Assembly: GCA_002345625.1 (NCBI GenBank)
Contig: DDWE01000137.1
Location: 1-24,491 of the forward strand
Direction of reading: 5' to 3'
From: Desulfuromonadaceae bacterium UBA2294
GTDB taxonomy: Bacteria; Desulfobacterota; Desulfuromonadia; Desulfuromonadales; UBA2294
DNA length: 24,491 nucleotides
In this document: positions 5,874 through 14,801 of the stretch, piece after piece
Layout of the letters: every line of letters begins with the position of its first letter
Position numbering within the stretch: the first letter of the stretch is position 1
Notes under the pieces: generated by a model
What the model was told of the DNA's origin: nothing
Databases searched by the model: none
Seen by the model: the letters and a program-made list of their open reading frames with translations, nothing else
Made by a program: the position numbers and the translations under genes

Positions 5874-7973
5874 CTACAAATCAAAATCGTCTTTCTCAAC
5901 AATCTGAGCCCGGAGGCCTCCGGTTCTTGCCTGCGGTACAAACTGACCAGTTCGTGAGAAAATCACTACCGGCACCAGTCGTTCTTCGAGCGTCGCTCCG
6001 CCGTGTAGCTCAAAGCCCTGTCCGCCTCCCCGTTTGGGAAACCGGTCATACCCGCGCACCACCCAATGCCTACCATCCAAAGTTTCTTCCAGCTCTGTCA
6101 GGCAGCTACCTTGCGCCGCCCGCTCGCGGTATCGCCAATCGGCGACCTCTGCGCCAGCCTCACAGACAAGCGTCCTCGCCAACCTAGGTTCTGACTGCCA
6201 CGCCAGAGCGGCCAGCCGCGAACTCCCGTGATCCGCTGTAACAAGCACCCGATCAAACCGCGTCAGCCCCTCCGCTATGTGCGGTAACACCTTGCTACCG
6301 ATTACATCCAGCGCCGCAGCTAGATTCTCCTCCGCTCGTCGCGCCTCGTGCGTTTCCGCACCGTTGTGCGCGATATTGTCAAAGCGCTTAATGTCCGGCA
6401 AGCGTCGCATGGCGTTTGGCCAATGGATGTTGTTGAATATCGTTGATGTTGGCAATCGAACCTCGCCGATCCCAATCGAATCCACGCCTAGATTCCGCTC
6501 TCGTGCCAGGGTCACCAACATAGGCAGCCACTCCGCGCCCATCGCGTCAACCACCAACAGCGCGCACCCGTTGTCTGAAGCATACCGTTGCACTATCGTG
6601 TCCCGAGATTGTAACGGACTTGTAGGAACCACCTTCGGTGCTCTCTCGTAAAATTCTGGTGTCACGCGGCCAGCCATTTTTAGCTCACGGTACTCCTTGA
6701 AATAATCCTCCAACACCACGTCGCCGAAAACGGGATCTGCGTTCAAATATGCTGCCGCTTCTGGATACGTCTCTTTTACGACGTTTGACACAATGCCGTC
6801 CACCGAGCAGCGCCGCAGTAATTCCGCCCGCTCCGCATCTGTTCTACAGTTTAGCCACGGCGCAACTCGCGATGTGGCTTCTCCCGCGCAACGTACGATG
6901 AACTGCCGAATGTATGCGTCGGACCTGCTTACGTCTGCTTCACGTATAGCATTCCTACGTTCGTCAGCATATACCACTGAATCATCCAGCCATTCTGCGG
7001 CACCCGTTACGTATGCGTGGCGAAAGTTGCCAATATGAACCCCCTCTTGACTAACGACACGCTCAAGGTAACTTCTCTTGGCTGCTACGTATTTTGCCAG
7101 CCATAGTGCTGCCTCGCGCTCCGCACCGTTGCGCTCGTCAAACACACGCAAGATACGCTTTTCGACCCCACCTTTCGGAAAAAACAACATCTTTAGGGTT
7201 TCCGATAGTGTTTTCCCCACACCTTCTTTGCCTTGAGCGCACATCCACCGCAAGGCATCTTCAGATAATCCAGCATCTTTAACGTTGTAGAACACGTAAG
7301 CGAAATCCCGTAGACACACCACCTGCCGTACCTCGGCACTTAGCCCCGCTAATTCTCGCCCTTCTGAGGAAACCACAATTTGCCGGACAGAGCTGTCGCT
7401 CGGATGCTCCTCGGTATATCTCAAGTACTTTTGAAATGAATCGCACGCTTCAGGGATAAAGGATGTCAAATCGTCCCCGACCAGCATCACCTCCGTACGC
7501 CCCGTGAATTGTGGAACAACCTGACCATCAATTTCAACCAGTTGTTTCCCTTGGCGGTAGCGCGGATTGACGAAAACATTCTTGAGTATCAAATTCGTGC
7601 CGTCATCGCTCCGCAAAAAGCAGACCGCATCCTGATCTGCCGCACCATCTATCCATTCGCGTAAAGCGATAATAGTTGCCTGCTTATTCTCGTCTGTTAA
7701 CAAAGCAAGATAGCCCGGTAGCCCCAGCAACACCAAAGTTTTACCGCTAGCTGTCTGTGCCGACATCATATCGCGCACCCGCTCGAAAACTTCGTCAGGC
7801 ATCGGGAGCCACGAGCTTTCTTTCACGAGGTCGCTCAAACGTATCTCTAGGACGCCCTGCTCTTGGTAGAACCGACGCAACGCTGTCCAATCTTCTGAAG
7901 GCACTATCACCACACGCGCCTTCTGCTCCGCGAGGGGATTCCTGATGTATTCGCAATACTCGTTCAGTGTCAT
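5874..7973 (-). CDS. pglZ: BREX alkaline-phosphatase-fold protein PglZ
   Basis: 699 residues. The C-terminal half holds the PglZ metal-site motifs: LLVVDAMGAEW (473-482) with the first metal aspartate, LVTADHGSS (577-585) and ELHGGATLEE (655-664). These correspond to the alkaline phosphatase superfamily core. The N-terminal half is a mixed helical region of unknown function. PglZ is the universal BREX marker; its exact reaction is unresolved, and metal-dependent nuclease or phosphodiesterase activity has been reported for relatives. It starts four bases after the brxC stop, so translation is coupled, and is followed by brxL. Confidence 0.93.
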   Translation of the reverse strand: MTLNEYCEYIRNPLAEQKARVVIVPSEDWTALRRFYQEQGVLEIRLSDLVKESSWLPMPDEVFERVRDMMSAQTASGKTLVLLGLPGYLALLTDENKQATIIALREWIDGAADQDAVCFLRSDDGTNLILKNVFVNPRYRQGKQLVEIDGQVVPQFTGRTEVMLVGDDLTSFIPEACDSFQKYLRYTEEHPSDSSVRQIVVSSEGRELAGLSAEVRQVVCLRDFAYVFYNVKDAGLSEDALRWMCAQGKEGVGKTLSETLKMLFFPKGGVEKRILRVFDERNGAEREAALWLAKYVAAKRSYLERVVSQEGVHIGNFRHAYVTGAAEWLDDSVVYADERRNAIREADVSRSDAYIRQFIVRCAGEATSRVAPWLNCRTDAERAELLRRCSVDGIVSNVVKETYPEAAAYLNADPVFGDVVLEDYFKEYRELKMAGRVTPEFYERAPKVVPTSPLQSRDTIVQRYASDNGCALLVVDAMGAEWLPMLVTLARERNLGVDSIGIGEVRLPTSTIFNNIHWPNAMRRLPDIKRFDNIAHNGAETHEARRAEENLAAALDVIGSKVLPHIAEGLTRFDRVLVTADHGSSRLAALAWQSEPRLARTLVCEAGAEVADWRYRERAAQGSCLTELEETLDGRHWVVRGYDRFPKRGGGQGFELHGGATLEERLVPVVIFSRTGQFVPQARTGGLRAQIVEKDDFDL

Positions 7974-7977
7974 GGTG

Positions 7978-10900
7978 TCACTCCAGCACCGAAAGCCCTA
8001 CATCGGGGATTTGATCAATCATCTTCAGAAGCAGCCTCTTTGCATCGGCATCGGGAAGCATATCCACCTTTTCCGCAGCCTGTTTCCTCACATGATTTAT
8101 ATATTCCTGCTTGATGAACGCTTCGACCGCTTCAGGGAGCCCTCCATTTGTAAGCCATTGGCTCGGTGCGTCTCCCAGTTTTTTGGATAACCAATCGCTC
8201 AGTTCTCCAATACTGAACCCGATCTTTTGATAACGTTCAGGCAGCAATCGTTTGAGGAATTTTTCTTCAGCCGCGGCCACATTTAAAAATGCACTCTCTT
8301 TTTCAAGTTCGTCATGTACGAACTTTAAGCGATCCGCTGACACGCCTCCCGGATTCGCGACTGCATCGATTATGCTCTTGGCATCGGCTACCGCTAAAAC
8401 GCACTCTGCGGGCAGTGCGTGTTTGCGGCTCCATTCGTCAGGCGATTCCGTGCCTGTGTGTTCGCGCCATATCGCCGCCACCAGTTTGGAAACAAGCGTC
8501 CGACTATATTCCTCGATCTTGACACGCCCCTGTGATTTGAAACTCAGCTCATTGGTTCTCGCTGTATCCGGTGGAAAGGCATTGTAAAGCTCGCGCTCTT
8601 CAGGGATCGCCGTCGGCCAGTTCGCACCGAATATTTCCCGCATCGCACCCAGCTGTCGTGCTTGCGTCACGTCGAAAAACACTTCGTGGATAATCTTACC
8701 GTGCTGTTCCAGAATTTCTTCAAAGGACTTAACATCCTCGCCGGTCAACGACGGCCTGCTAAGTAATTCAAAGAAGCGCTGAAACGTCGGATATTTTTTC
8801 GTCCAGAACTCTGTCGGCACCTTGTTCTCGCTTAACACTGCGTTGCGCAAGCAGTACAGTGCGTCCTCGAAGCTCATGTATCCCGATGAACCAGCCAGTC
8901 TGCAAATATGCTCGGCACACAGAGTCTGTCGGAAAACCTCATCCAGTACGGACTCGGCGTCCACTCGTTTCCATAGCCAGCCGCTCGCCGCTGCGAACCG
9001 TTTTTTTGCCGCACTACAATAGAGATGAGACGAACCACCCATGCGCTCTGTTACAGCTTTTAACTCCGGCTTGGCATTATCGACATACAGCTGGAACGCC
9101 TCCTCAAACACCACCGGTGTCATATAATTGGCCATCGCCTCCGCCAGCCCCGGCGTCGTCAGCAGGAGATCGCCGATCTCCTTCACCTTATTGCCGCGAG
9201 TCTCAGTATCCCCTTTGGAGCTGATGCTATTTGCAGCGCACAGTGCGTCAATGACTTTGCTCATTGCTTCCGCGCTCGGCTCAGCTTTCTCACGAATATA
9301 TTCCGGTAGCACCCACAGCGGAACGCGTTGAGAAATATGTTCCAGCCGTGTCCCGACTGCATTCAAAGCAGCCTCTACCGTTCCATCCGCAAGTGGACTG
9401 TTCCCGAAAATCACACTGCTCTGTGCAATGAACGCCTTTTCCTCTTTCGACAGGCGACAGATCAGTTTCTCGTTCCTGATGGTGTTAGTGCCGTCGTCCT
9501 TCACCACCGCCTCGATGATTTCCGCCAGCACAGCTGCGTCCAGTGTTTTACTTGTCACACTATCTGTCCATTGCAGTTTGCGTTGTCCGGTCAACCATGT
9601 TTTCAGCACGAAGCCCAGCACGAAGGCCGAATGGGGTACCCCCAATAGCCCAAACGGTGGACGCTGCAAGTCGATGTAGAGTTTGCGTATGGAGCAGGTA
9701 TTGCCAGCGCCAACCGTGCTGTCTTGACGTTTCTTGCAGAAATCTCGTAACTGCGTCAGCGGATGGCTCGGATTCGCGTCGAACCATGCTTCTTCGCCGG
9801 TTAGGCCGTTTTTCTGCCACGTCGCCACCACTGTCTTCCACGCGCCGGGCTTCGCAAACTTGTCGAATTCCATGCCCGCCAGAGCCCAGCTCTGCAAGGC
9901 GGTCGGCGCGGCGAACGCACTGATGTTGAAGCCGCACAAATCGTCTGTATACGCCTCGAAGGTCTGCTTAGCATAGCCGGTGAGCCAGTCCTTTTTCAAT
10001 TGCCCCCAGGTAACTTCTTCAGCAAACGGCTCCCCATTTAGATTGGGTTTGTACACTACAATTTTGGTAGCACTCGTCACTTTGGAATACCACGCCGCCT
10101 TGGCGCTGTTGACCTGCGTCTCGAATACCCTTTTGCTTGAGCTGTCGCTTGCCAATGCGAGAAGGGCGCTATTTTTCGTGAACTCTTCCCATGCCTTCAT
10201 GTTGTCGCGGCAGAAACTGACCTCCGGAAGCGTCACGAACAGCATCCGGTGGTCTTTGAACTGTTTCGCCAACTCTTTTGCCTTCTCAGGAATGCGCAAT
10301 TGTTCCTGCTCGTCACGCGCCAAAATGAACTGCACAAGCACTCGGTTCCCGTTGTCGCAAAAAGACTCGCGTTTTGCGATGCTTGATGCCGAAAGACCGT
10401 TGATGCCAGCCGCACGCACATCAAAGCGCCCACCGTAGTTCACACCTTTCAACTGCTTAAGCAGCTCCGCCTCTGTGTCTTTCAGTATGAGGTCGCCAAA
10501 CTTACCAACCAAAGCAGCTTGTTTTTCCCCAATCTCTTTCGTGTCCGAGCGGTCATGGAACCGTTCGCAACGCCCGTTCACAATCGCGAAGCAATGTTTC
10601 TGCTCTAGATTGCGTAGGATCGCATCCATGCCCTGCAAAGCGCCGTCTCCCTCGAAACTGCGTTGGATATTTTCCACCGTCACGCTCAATAGTGGGTGCG
10701 CCGTTCCCTGCATTTGTTCGATCAAGCCAAACAGCAACACCGCTTTGAATACGCGCCGCTCGTCCGGCTGCAAATCCTGTTCGCGTCGAGCGTATTCCCC
10801 CCGAGCTTCCTGCACGGCTTGTCCCGTTCCCAGGTCGTCCCGTTCCACAAAATATCGCCACAGATGATCTGCTGTCAGAATTTGATGACCGGGAACATCC

Positions 10901-12132
10901 AAACCTCCTTTTTCAATGAATGCTTTAAATTCTTCGCCGTTTAGGAAGTCGAACATGCTTCTCTGGTTTGCTCCGACCACCACCGACAGATGTTTCAGCA
11001 GGAACGCCGCCATTGGATGTAGAGGCAGGATGCCCTTGAAATCAGCCGAATCGATGCCTGCCTTGTTGGCAACCATGTAGTTTTCAGCCACGCCGTTTAC
11101 ACTGTGCCACAGCACGTCGCGTTCTTGCGTCCATTCCGTTGCTTTTTCTTGTTTCACAACGAAAGCGTCAGCTGCCAGTTTCAGCGCGGTCTCGTTGGGC
11201 AAGTCAAGTCGTTTGAACGTGAATCGGTTATTCGCTTTCTTCGCGCTCTCGGATCCTGCCGCCACATACGAGGAAATATCTGTGTGCGTCACTGGCACGA
11301 AAAAGAACCGCCCCTGCTGTGCGGCTTCCGCCAATTGCTCCAACGTCTTTAATTCCGAGCGGTTGCGTTCCATAAACGACGAGAACTCGTCCCAGATGTA
11401 GACCAGCTTGGAAAGACCGTTTGCTTTTAAGGATGTGTCCACCCACGCTAGAAAATCCTCTGCGCTCAAATCCAGATAGATGTGCCGTGCGACCAGTACT
11501 CGCATTGCGTCGCTGACCAGCCCCGCCTCCTGATTTGCATCCCGCAACTTCTTCTCCAGCGCATCCGCCGTTTTGATACCCGAATTCAGGTGCGAGAGCC
11601 GCGCCTGTATTGCATCGCGTTCTGCGAAAAAATGTGGTTCGTCCTGCCGGATGCGCTCGATTACTTCATCCAACTTTCCTTTCAGCGGAATAGTGTGTCC
11701 ACCCGCCTCTAGTGCCTTCGTGATACCGCGCTGCAAGCGCATTAGGAACTGGTTTTTCGCGTCCACGCCGTCGGCGTTCACATCATAAACAACGAGTGCA
11801 TTTTCCTCCCGCCGTGCCAGCAACCCCTTGCACACCGGTTCAGGGATTTGCGTTTTGCGCAGGGCGAGCCATTTCAGGATGCGCGCCTCGTCATCCATGA
11901 ATAGTTTTTGCAGAACCAGCGACGCGTGGCTCTTTCCTGTGCCATACGCGCCTGTGATCCACAGCGTCTTGTTTCCACCCTCTAAATTCTTGAGCAGCTC
12001 ACGTAAGATTTCCACGAACGAATCGTGCGGATAGAATCCCAACCAGGTCTCAGAGGTCTTATTGATGTCCGCCAAAGTCATGCATGGTGCGTAATCCGGT
12101 CTGATCCCAAAATAGTCTTTGTAGAATGCCAT
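7978..12132 (-). CDS. brxC: BREX large ATPase BrxC/PglY
   Basis: 1384 residues, the size typical of BrxC/PglY. The N-terminus has the family-like FYKDYFGIRPDYAP start, Walker A GAYGTGKS (61-68) and a Walker B region LVYIWDEF (243-250) followed by the SSFMERN segment. The rest is long and helical without further motifs I can name. BrxC is the large P-loop ATPase present in all BREX types, related to DUF499/DUF6079 proteins, and is needed for both modification and phage exclusion where tested. It lies 23 bases after brxP, with pglZ four bases downstream. The frame is intact throughout. Confidence 0.93.
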   Translation of the reverse strand: MAFYKDYFGIRPDYAPCMTLADINKTSETWLGFYPHDSFVEILRELLKNLEGGNKTLWITGAYGTGKSHASLVLQKLFMDDEARILKWLALRKTQIPEPVCKGLLARREENALVVYDVNADGVDAKNQFLMRLQRGITKALEAGGHTIPLKGKLDEVIERIRQDEPHFFAERDAIQARLSHLNSGIKTADALEKKLRDANQEAGLVSDAMRVLVARHIYLDLSAEDFLAWVDTSLKANGLSKLVYIWDEFSSFMERNRSELKTLEQLAEAAQQGRFFFVPVTHTDISSYVAAGSESAKKANNRFTFKRLDLPNETALKLAADAFVVKQEKATEWTQERDVLWHSVNGVAENYMVANKAGIDSADFKGILPLHPMAAFLLKHLSVVVGANQRSMFDFLNGEEFKAFIEKGGLDVPGHQILTADHLWRYFVERDDLGTGQAVQEARGEYARREQDLQPDERRVFKAVLLFGLIEQMQGTAHPLLSVTVENIQRSFEGDGALQGMDAILRNLEQKHCFAIVNGRCERFHDRSDTKEIGEKQAALVGKFGDLILKDTEAELLKQLKGVNYGGRFDVRAAGINGLSASSIAKRESFCDNGNRVLVQFILARDEQEQLRIPEKAKELAKQFKDHRMLFVTLPEVSFCRDNMKAWEEFTKNSALLALASDSSSKRVFETQVNSAKAAWYSKVTSATKIVVYKPNLNGEPFAEEVTWGQLKKDWLTGYAKQTFEAYTDDLCGFNISAFAAPTALQSWALAGMEFDKFAKPGAWKTVVATWQKNGLTGEEAWFDANPSHPLTQLRDFCKKRQDSTVGAGNTCSIRKLYIDLQRPPFGLLGVPHSAFVLGFVLKTWLTGQRKLQWTDSVTSKTLDAAVLAEIIEAVVKDDGTNTIRNEKLICRLSKEEKAFIAQSSVIFGNSPLADGTVEAALNAVGTRLEHISQRVPLWVLPEYIREKAEPSAEAMSKVIDALCAANSISSKGDTETRGNKVKEIGDLLLTTPGLAEAMANYMTPVVFEEAFQLYVDNAKPELKAVTERMGGSSHLYCSAAKKRFAAASGWLWKRVDAESVLDEVFRQTLCAEHICRLAGSSGYMSFEDALYCLRNAVLSENKVPTEFWTKKYPTFQRFFELLSRPSLTGEDVKSFEEILEQHGKIIHEVFFDVTQARQLGAMREIFGANWPTAIPEERELYNAFPPDTARTNELSFKSQGRVKIEEYSRTLVSKLVAAIWREHTGTESPDEWSRKHALPAECVLAVADAKSIIDAVANPGGVSADRLKFVHDELEKESAFLNVAAAEEKFLKRLLPERYQKIGFSIGELSDWLSKKLGDAPSQWLTNGGLPEAVEAFIKQEYINHVRKQAAEKVDMLPDADAKRLLLKMIDQIPDVGLSVLE

Positions 12133-12155
12133 GTCCTACAATCCCCCTCTATAAG

Positions 12156-14513
12156 CTACTTCTGAAGAATCAATTCGACCACATTGTCTCGATTATTCGT
12201 TTCAGGGAACAATCGAACCTCGTCGAGCCCCAGCGTGAAACTGCACGCGATGAAGTTTGGATACACCGCTGCCAGCCCCATGCACTGCTTCTTGAACTCA
12301 TCCGGTGGGATGCCGAATGCCACTAGCGGCGACAAAACTTCCTCATGGAACTCCGCCGCCATCATTTGCCGCACTGTGAATGCATCGCGTCCAGATTTCT
12401 CCGCCATTACATAAAGCCCGTAAAGAACTACCAGAGGATCCACCGAACGCGAACGGCGCATGAGCTTTTCAACGGTTCTTCCTTTCATTTCAGCTTCAAT
12501 TAACGCCCCGTCTCCTTCGCCAAGTGGAGAAGCCTTAACCAGTTGGCAGAGTGACTGTAACGCACCCTTTCTCACCGATGCCGAACCAACGGATTGCGCG
12601 AGATTTTCATCAATCTGCTTAATTGTATATATGGTGTCAAAATCCGTATTGCTGACGTACCATTTCACAAGCGGGGAAATATTTGCCAAGCGGAACCACA
12701 ACAACTGCCAAAACAGCAAGTCGCTGAAGCCGCGTTTCTCGCCAACCTCCAAAAGCAGCGTTGTGTTTATTGCTGTTGAATCTCCAATCAACCCCGCCTC
12801 ACGGAACCATGTCACTGCAGCTGGAACCATTCGGTTCCCTAGCGCAGTTGTCTGACGGAAATTCGCGCCCTCGTTCGCCAGAACTTCAATCCATTCTGGT
12901 TTGAGTCCAAAAGTCATGTATTTATTGATGCCGCTGATGTTCATCGTCTTTGCTCCTGCGTATCGTTTTGAGTAATACCGCCAACATCCATCGTTAGGTG
13001 AATAACACCTCATGCAATGGATGCATATTTCTTCATCAATTACAACCTTCACCTTGTCGCTACAGTTGTCCTTCTCCAGCCGTAATGCACCGGTAGGACA
13101 TTCCGCCTCGCATGCGTTGCACCCAGCGCAGGCAATAGCCTTGTGAACGGCATACGCCAACCACTTTGAAACAGACTTGTCGGCTTTACCGTTTGTCCAG
13201 ATACATTCTAACAACCCTCTCTGCCCGTCTTTGCGGAATAACAATTCCGTGCCTTCAATTTTTCCAATAGCCTTGAGCCATTCCGTTAAGGCCAGTTCTT
13301 CTTCAATTGGGAACTCACAAATCACGCGGTCACTTTTACGTTCTACGCCAGGTTCTGCAATGACTTGTTTTAAAGACACGCCGCTTTTTCGCGCATACCA
13401 TCCGCCTTCATAAATAAACGCATCCGCGTCGTTCTCGGAAGAAAACTCGCGGTTAATCGTATGGCGCACCGCGTCAGCAAACGGTGCGGTCTCTTCGGGG
13501 AAATTCATCCGGATCAGATCATTCTGGCGATCGGTTGACATTGGGCACATCAGGCATCCGACACGGGGCAGCCCTTTTCGGTATGCTTCGTTCAAAACCA
13601 GATCATGCTCAAAAATGTAAAGCCACAGTTCATGCGCGGACCACGCCAAAATCGGCATGGCATTCACCTGTGATTGACTTTTTAAGCCATCTCCAATATC
13701 GGCGTATTCCGAACGCCTTTGGCTCTCCTCACCACGTACCCCGACAAATGCCAGTGCTTTGATTGCCCTTCTTCCGAGCCTTTCCTTGAGCGCTAATATT
13801 GCGGGAGTGCTCTTGTGGACGGAACAGCACCAGCGCAACGCTTGCGACGGTGGTCCGAAAAGTCGCCAGTTTTCCAATGCAGGGGTTTTGGCAGAGACTT
13901 TCAAAAACGGGCGGCCTTTGTAGTGACTTTGGATTTCTTCCCAGACGCGGTAGGTATCCGGCAGTTCCATATCTGTATCACTGAAAACAACTGGTACGTT
14001 CAACGGCAGGACCTTGTGGCAGAGGTCGAGCAGAACCACTGAGTCCTTGCCGCCGCTGAATCCGATATAGACCGCATTACATTTTCCCGTGTAGGTGTCG
14101 TACATCTCTTTGATGCGTTTGAGCGTATCAGCCACCAAAGCGGCCATGATTTCACTGTTTTTCGCTACCATCGCGCCGACATCTACCGATGCCAGCTTCA
14201 CTTTTCTCTGTGCCTTCACACCTTCGTTCGAACCATCATCTCCGCGCAACGCACCCTTCCATTCGATGTCCAGCGGCTTGCCGTAGCGGGTCTTATTAAG
14301 TTTCGCGATTTCTTCGCCGCGATACAGATACACATTCTGCTTCGCCCAAAGGAGTGGGCGTCGCTCCGAGGGGTCGAATTCCAAATGCGCTTCAAACCCA
14401 GCAAGCGACAGTTCCTCCGCGAAGACCGGACGGATTTCGCTCGCCACGAACTTGCCTGTCTGCGTCGTCAGGCGGTATCCGCGAGTACGCTGGTCCCACT
14501 CGTAACTATACAT
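12156..14513 (-). CDS. brxP: BREX type 4 PAPS-reductase-like protein BrxP with ferredoxin-type cysteines
   Basis: 785 residues from the start used here. GFSGGKDSVVLLDLC carries the PP-loop SGGKDS (153-158) of the PAPS reductase/ATP pyrophosphatase fold, shared with DndC. CC in ALRWCCSVHK (about 229-230) and CLMC (about 320-323) match iron-sulfur cysteines of DndC-type proteins. A dicluster ferredoxin-like segment follows: CxxCxxCxxxCP starting near 462, then CIHCMRC and a further Cys at about 510. The N-terminal 100 residues and the C-terminal 250 are not assignable. The start at 14513 has GGAGG nine bases upstream; a longer frame to 14558 lacks one. By family it should activate a substrate with ATP and add or remove sulfur, most likely on DNA. 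That reaction is inferred, not shown. Confidence 0.92.
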   Translation of the reverse strand: MYSYEWDQRTRGYRLTTQTGKFVASEIRPVFAEELSLAGFEAHLEFDPSERRPLLWAKQNVYLYRGEEIAKLNKTRYGKPLDIEWKGALRGDDGSNEGVKAQRKVKLASVDVGAMVAKNSEIMAALVADTLKRIKEMYDTYTGKCNAVYIGFSGGKDSVVLLDLCHKVLPLNVPVVFSDTDMELPDTYRVWEEIQSHYKGRPFLKVSAKTPALENWRLFGPPSQALRWCCSVHKSTPAILALKERLGRRAIKALAFVGVRGEESQRRSEYADIGDGLKSQSQVNAMPILAWSAHELWLYIFEHDLVLNEAYRKGLPRVGCLMCPMSTDRQNDLIRMNFPEETAPFADAVRHTINREFSSENDADAFIYEGGWYARKSGVSLKQVIAEPGVERKSDRVICEFPIEEELALTEWLKAIGKIEGTELLFRKDGQRGLLECIWTNGKADKSVSKWLAYAVHKAIACAGCNACEAECPTGALRLEKDNCSDKVKVVIDEEICIHCMRCYSPNDGCWRYYSKRYAGAKTMNISGINKYMTFGLKPEWIEVLANEGANFRQTTALGNRMVPAAVTWFREAGLIGDSTAINTTLLLEVGEKRGFSDLLFWQLLWFRLANISPLVKWYVSNTDFDTIYTIKQIDENLAQSVGSASVRKGALQSLCQLVKASPLGEGDGALIEAEMKGRTVEKLMRRSRSVDPLVVLYGLYVMAEKSGRDAFTVRQMMAAEFHEEVLSPLVAFGIPPDEFKKQCMGLAAVYPNFIACSFTLGLDEVRLFPETNNRDNVVELILQK

Positions 14514-14634
14514 CCGCGCCACCCTCCGGCACGATGTCGTTCCTCTCACGAATATCAAAATGGCGAAGCCGATTTATTATGTATTCTTTTACAGTCGGAA
14601 TCATTGGGTTATTCTCACTTACGATATCTACCAC
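14506..14634 (-). CDS. Small ORF (42 aa) overlapping the start of brxP
   Basis: This ORF starts at GTG (14634) with GGAG about six bases upstream and an in-frame TAA just before it. It ends at a TAG that overlaps the brxP start by eight bases. The peptide is mostly polar: VVDIVSENNPMIPTVKEYII then NRLRHFDIRERNDIVPEGGA. It fills the gap between the RAMA gene and brxP, and its end would place ribosomes exactly on the brxP start, as in a coupling leader or a small accessory subunit. No family recognised. An internal ATG at residue 11 is a possible alternative start. Confidence 0.5.
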   Translation of the reverse strand: MVDIVSENNPMIPTVKEYIINRLRHFDIRERNDIVPEGGADV

Positions 14635-14801
14635 GCTTTCTCCATTTTAGACAGCACACTCACTCTGCGATATTAGGCTTGGTGTCAGCACTTCTGAGCG
14701 TCCGCCAAACCGATGGAAATAACGGAAGCCTCTCCGAGTCAATGATTTTGTTTTCCGACTCCCTCTTCTCAGTGACAGTGAGTGAAAATATCTCCGATGC
14801 C

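Noticed and set aside
12156..14513. DndC of a Dnd phosphorothioation system
   Set aside because: The PP-loop family is shared, but the ferredoxin-type cysteines and the neighbours brxC, pglZ and brxL identify type 4 BREX; no dndB, dndD or dndE is present.
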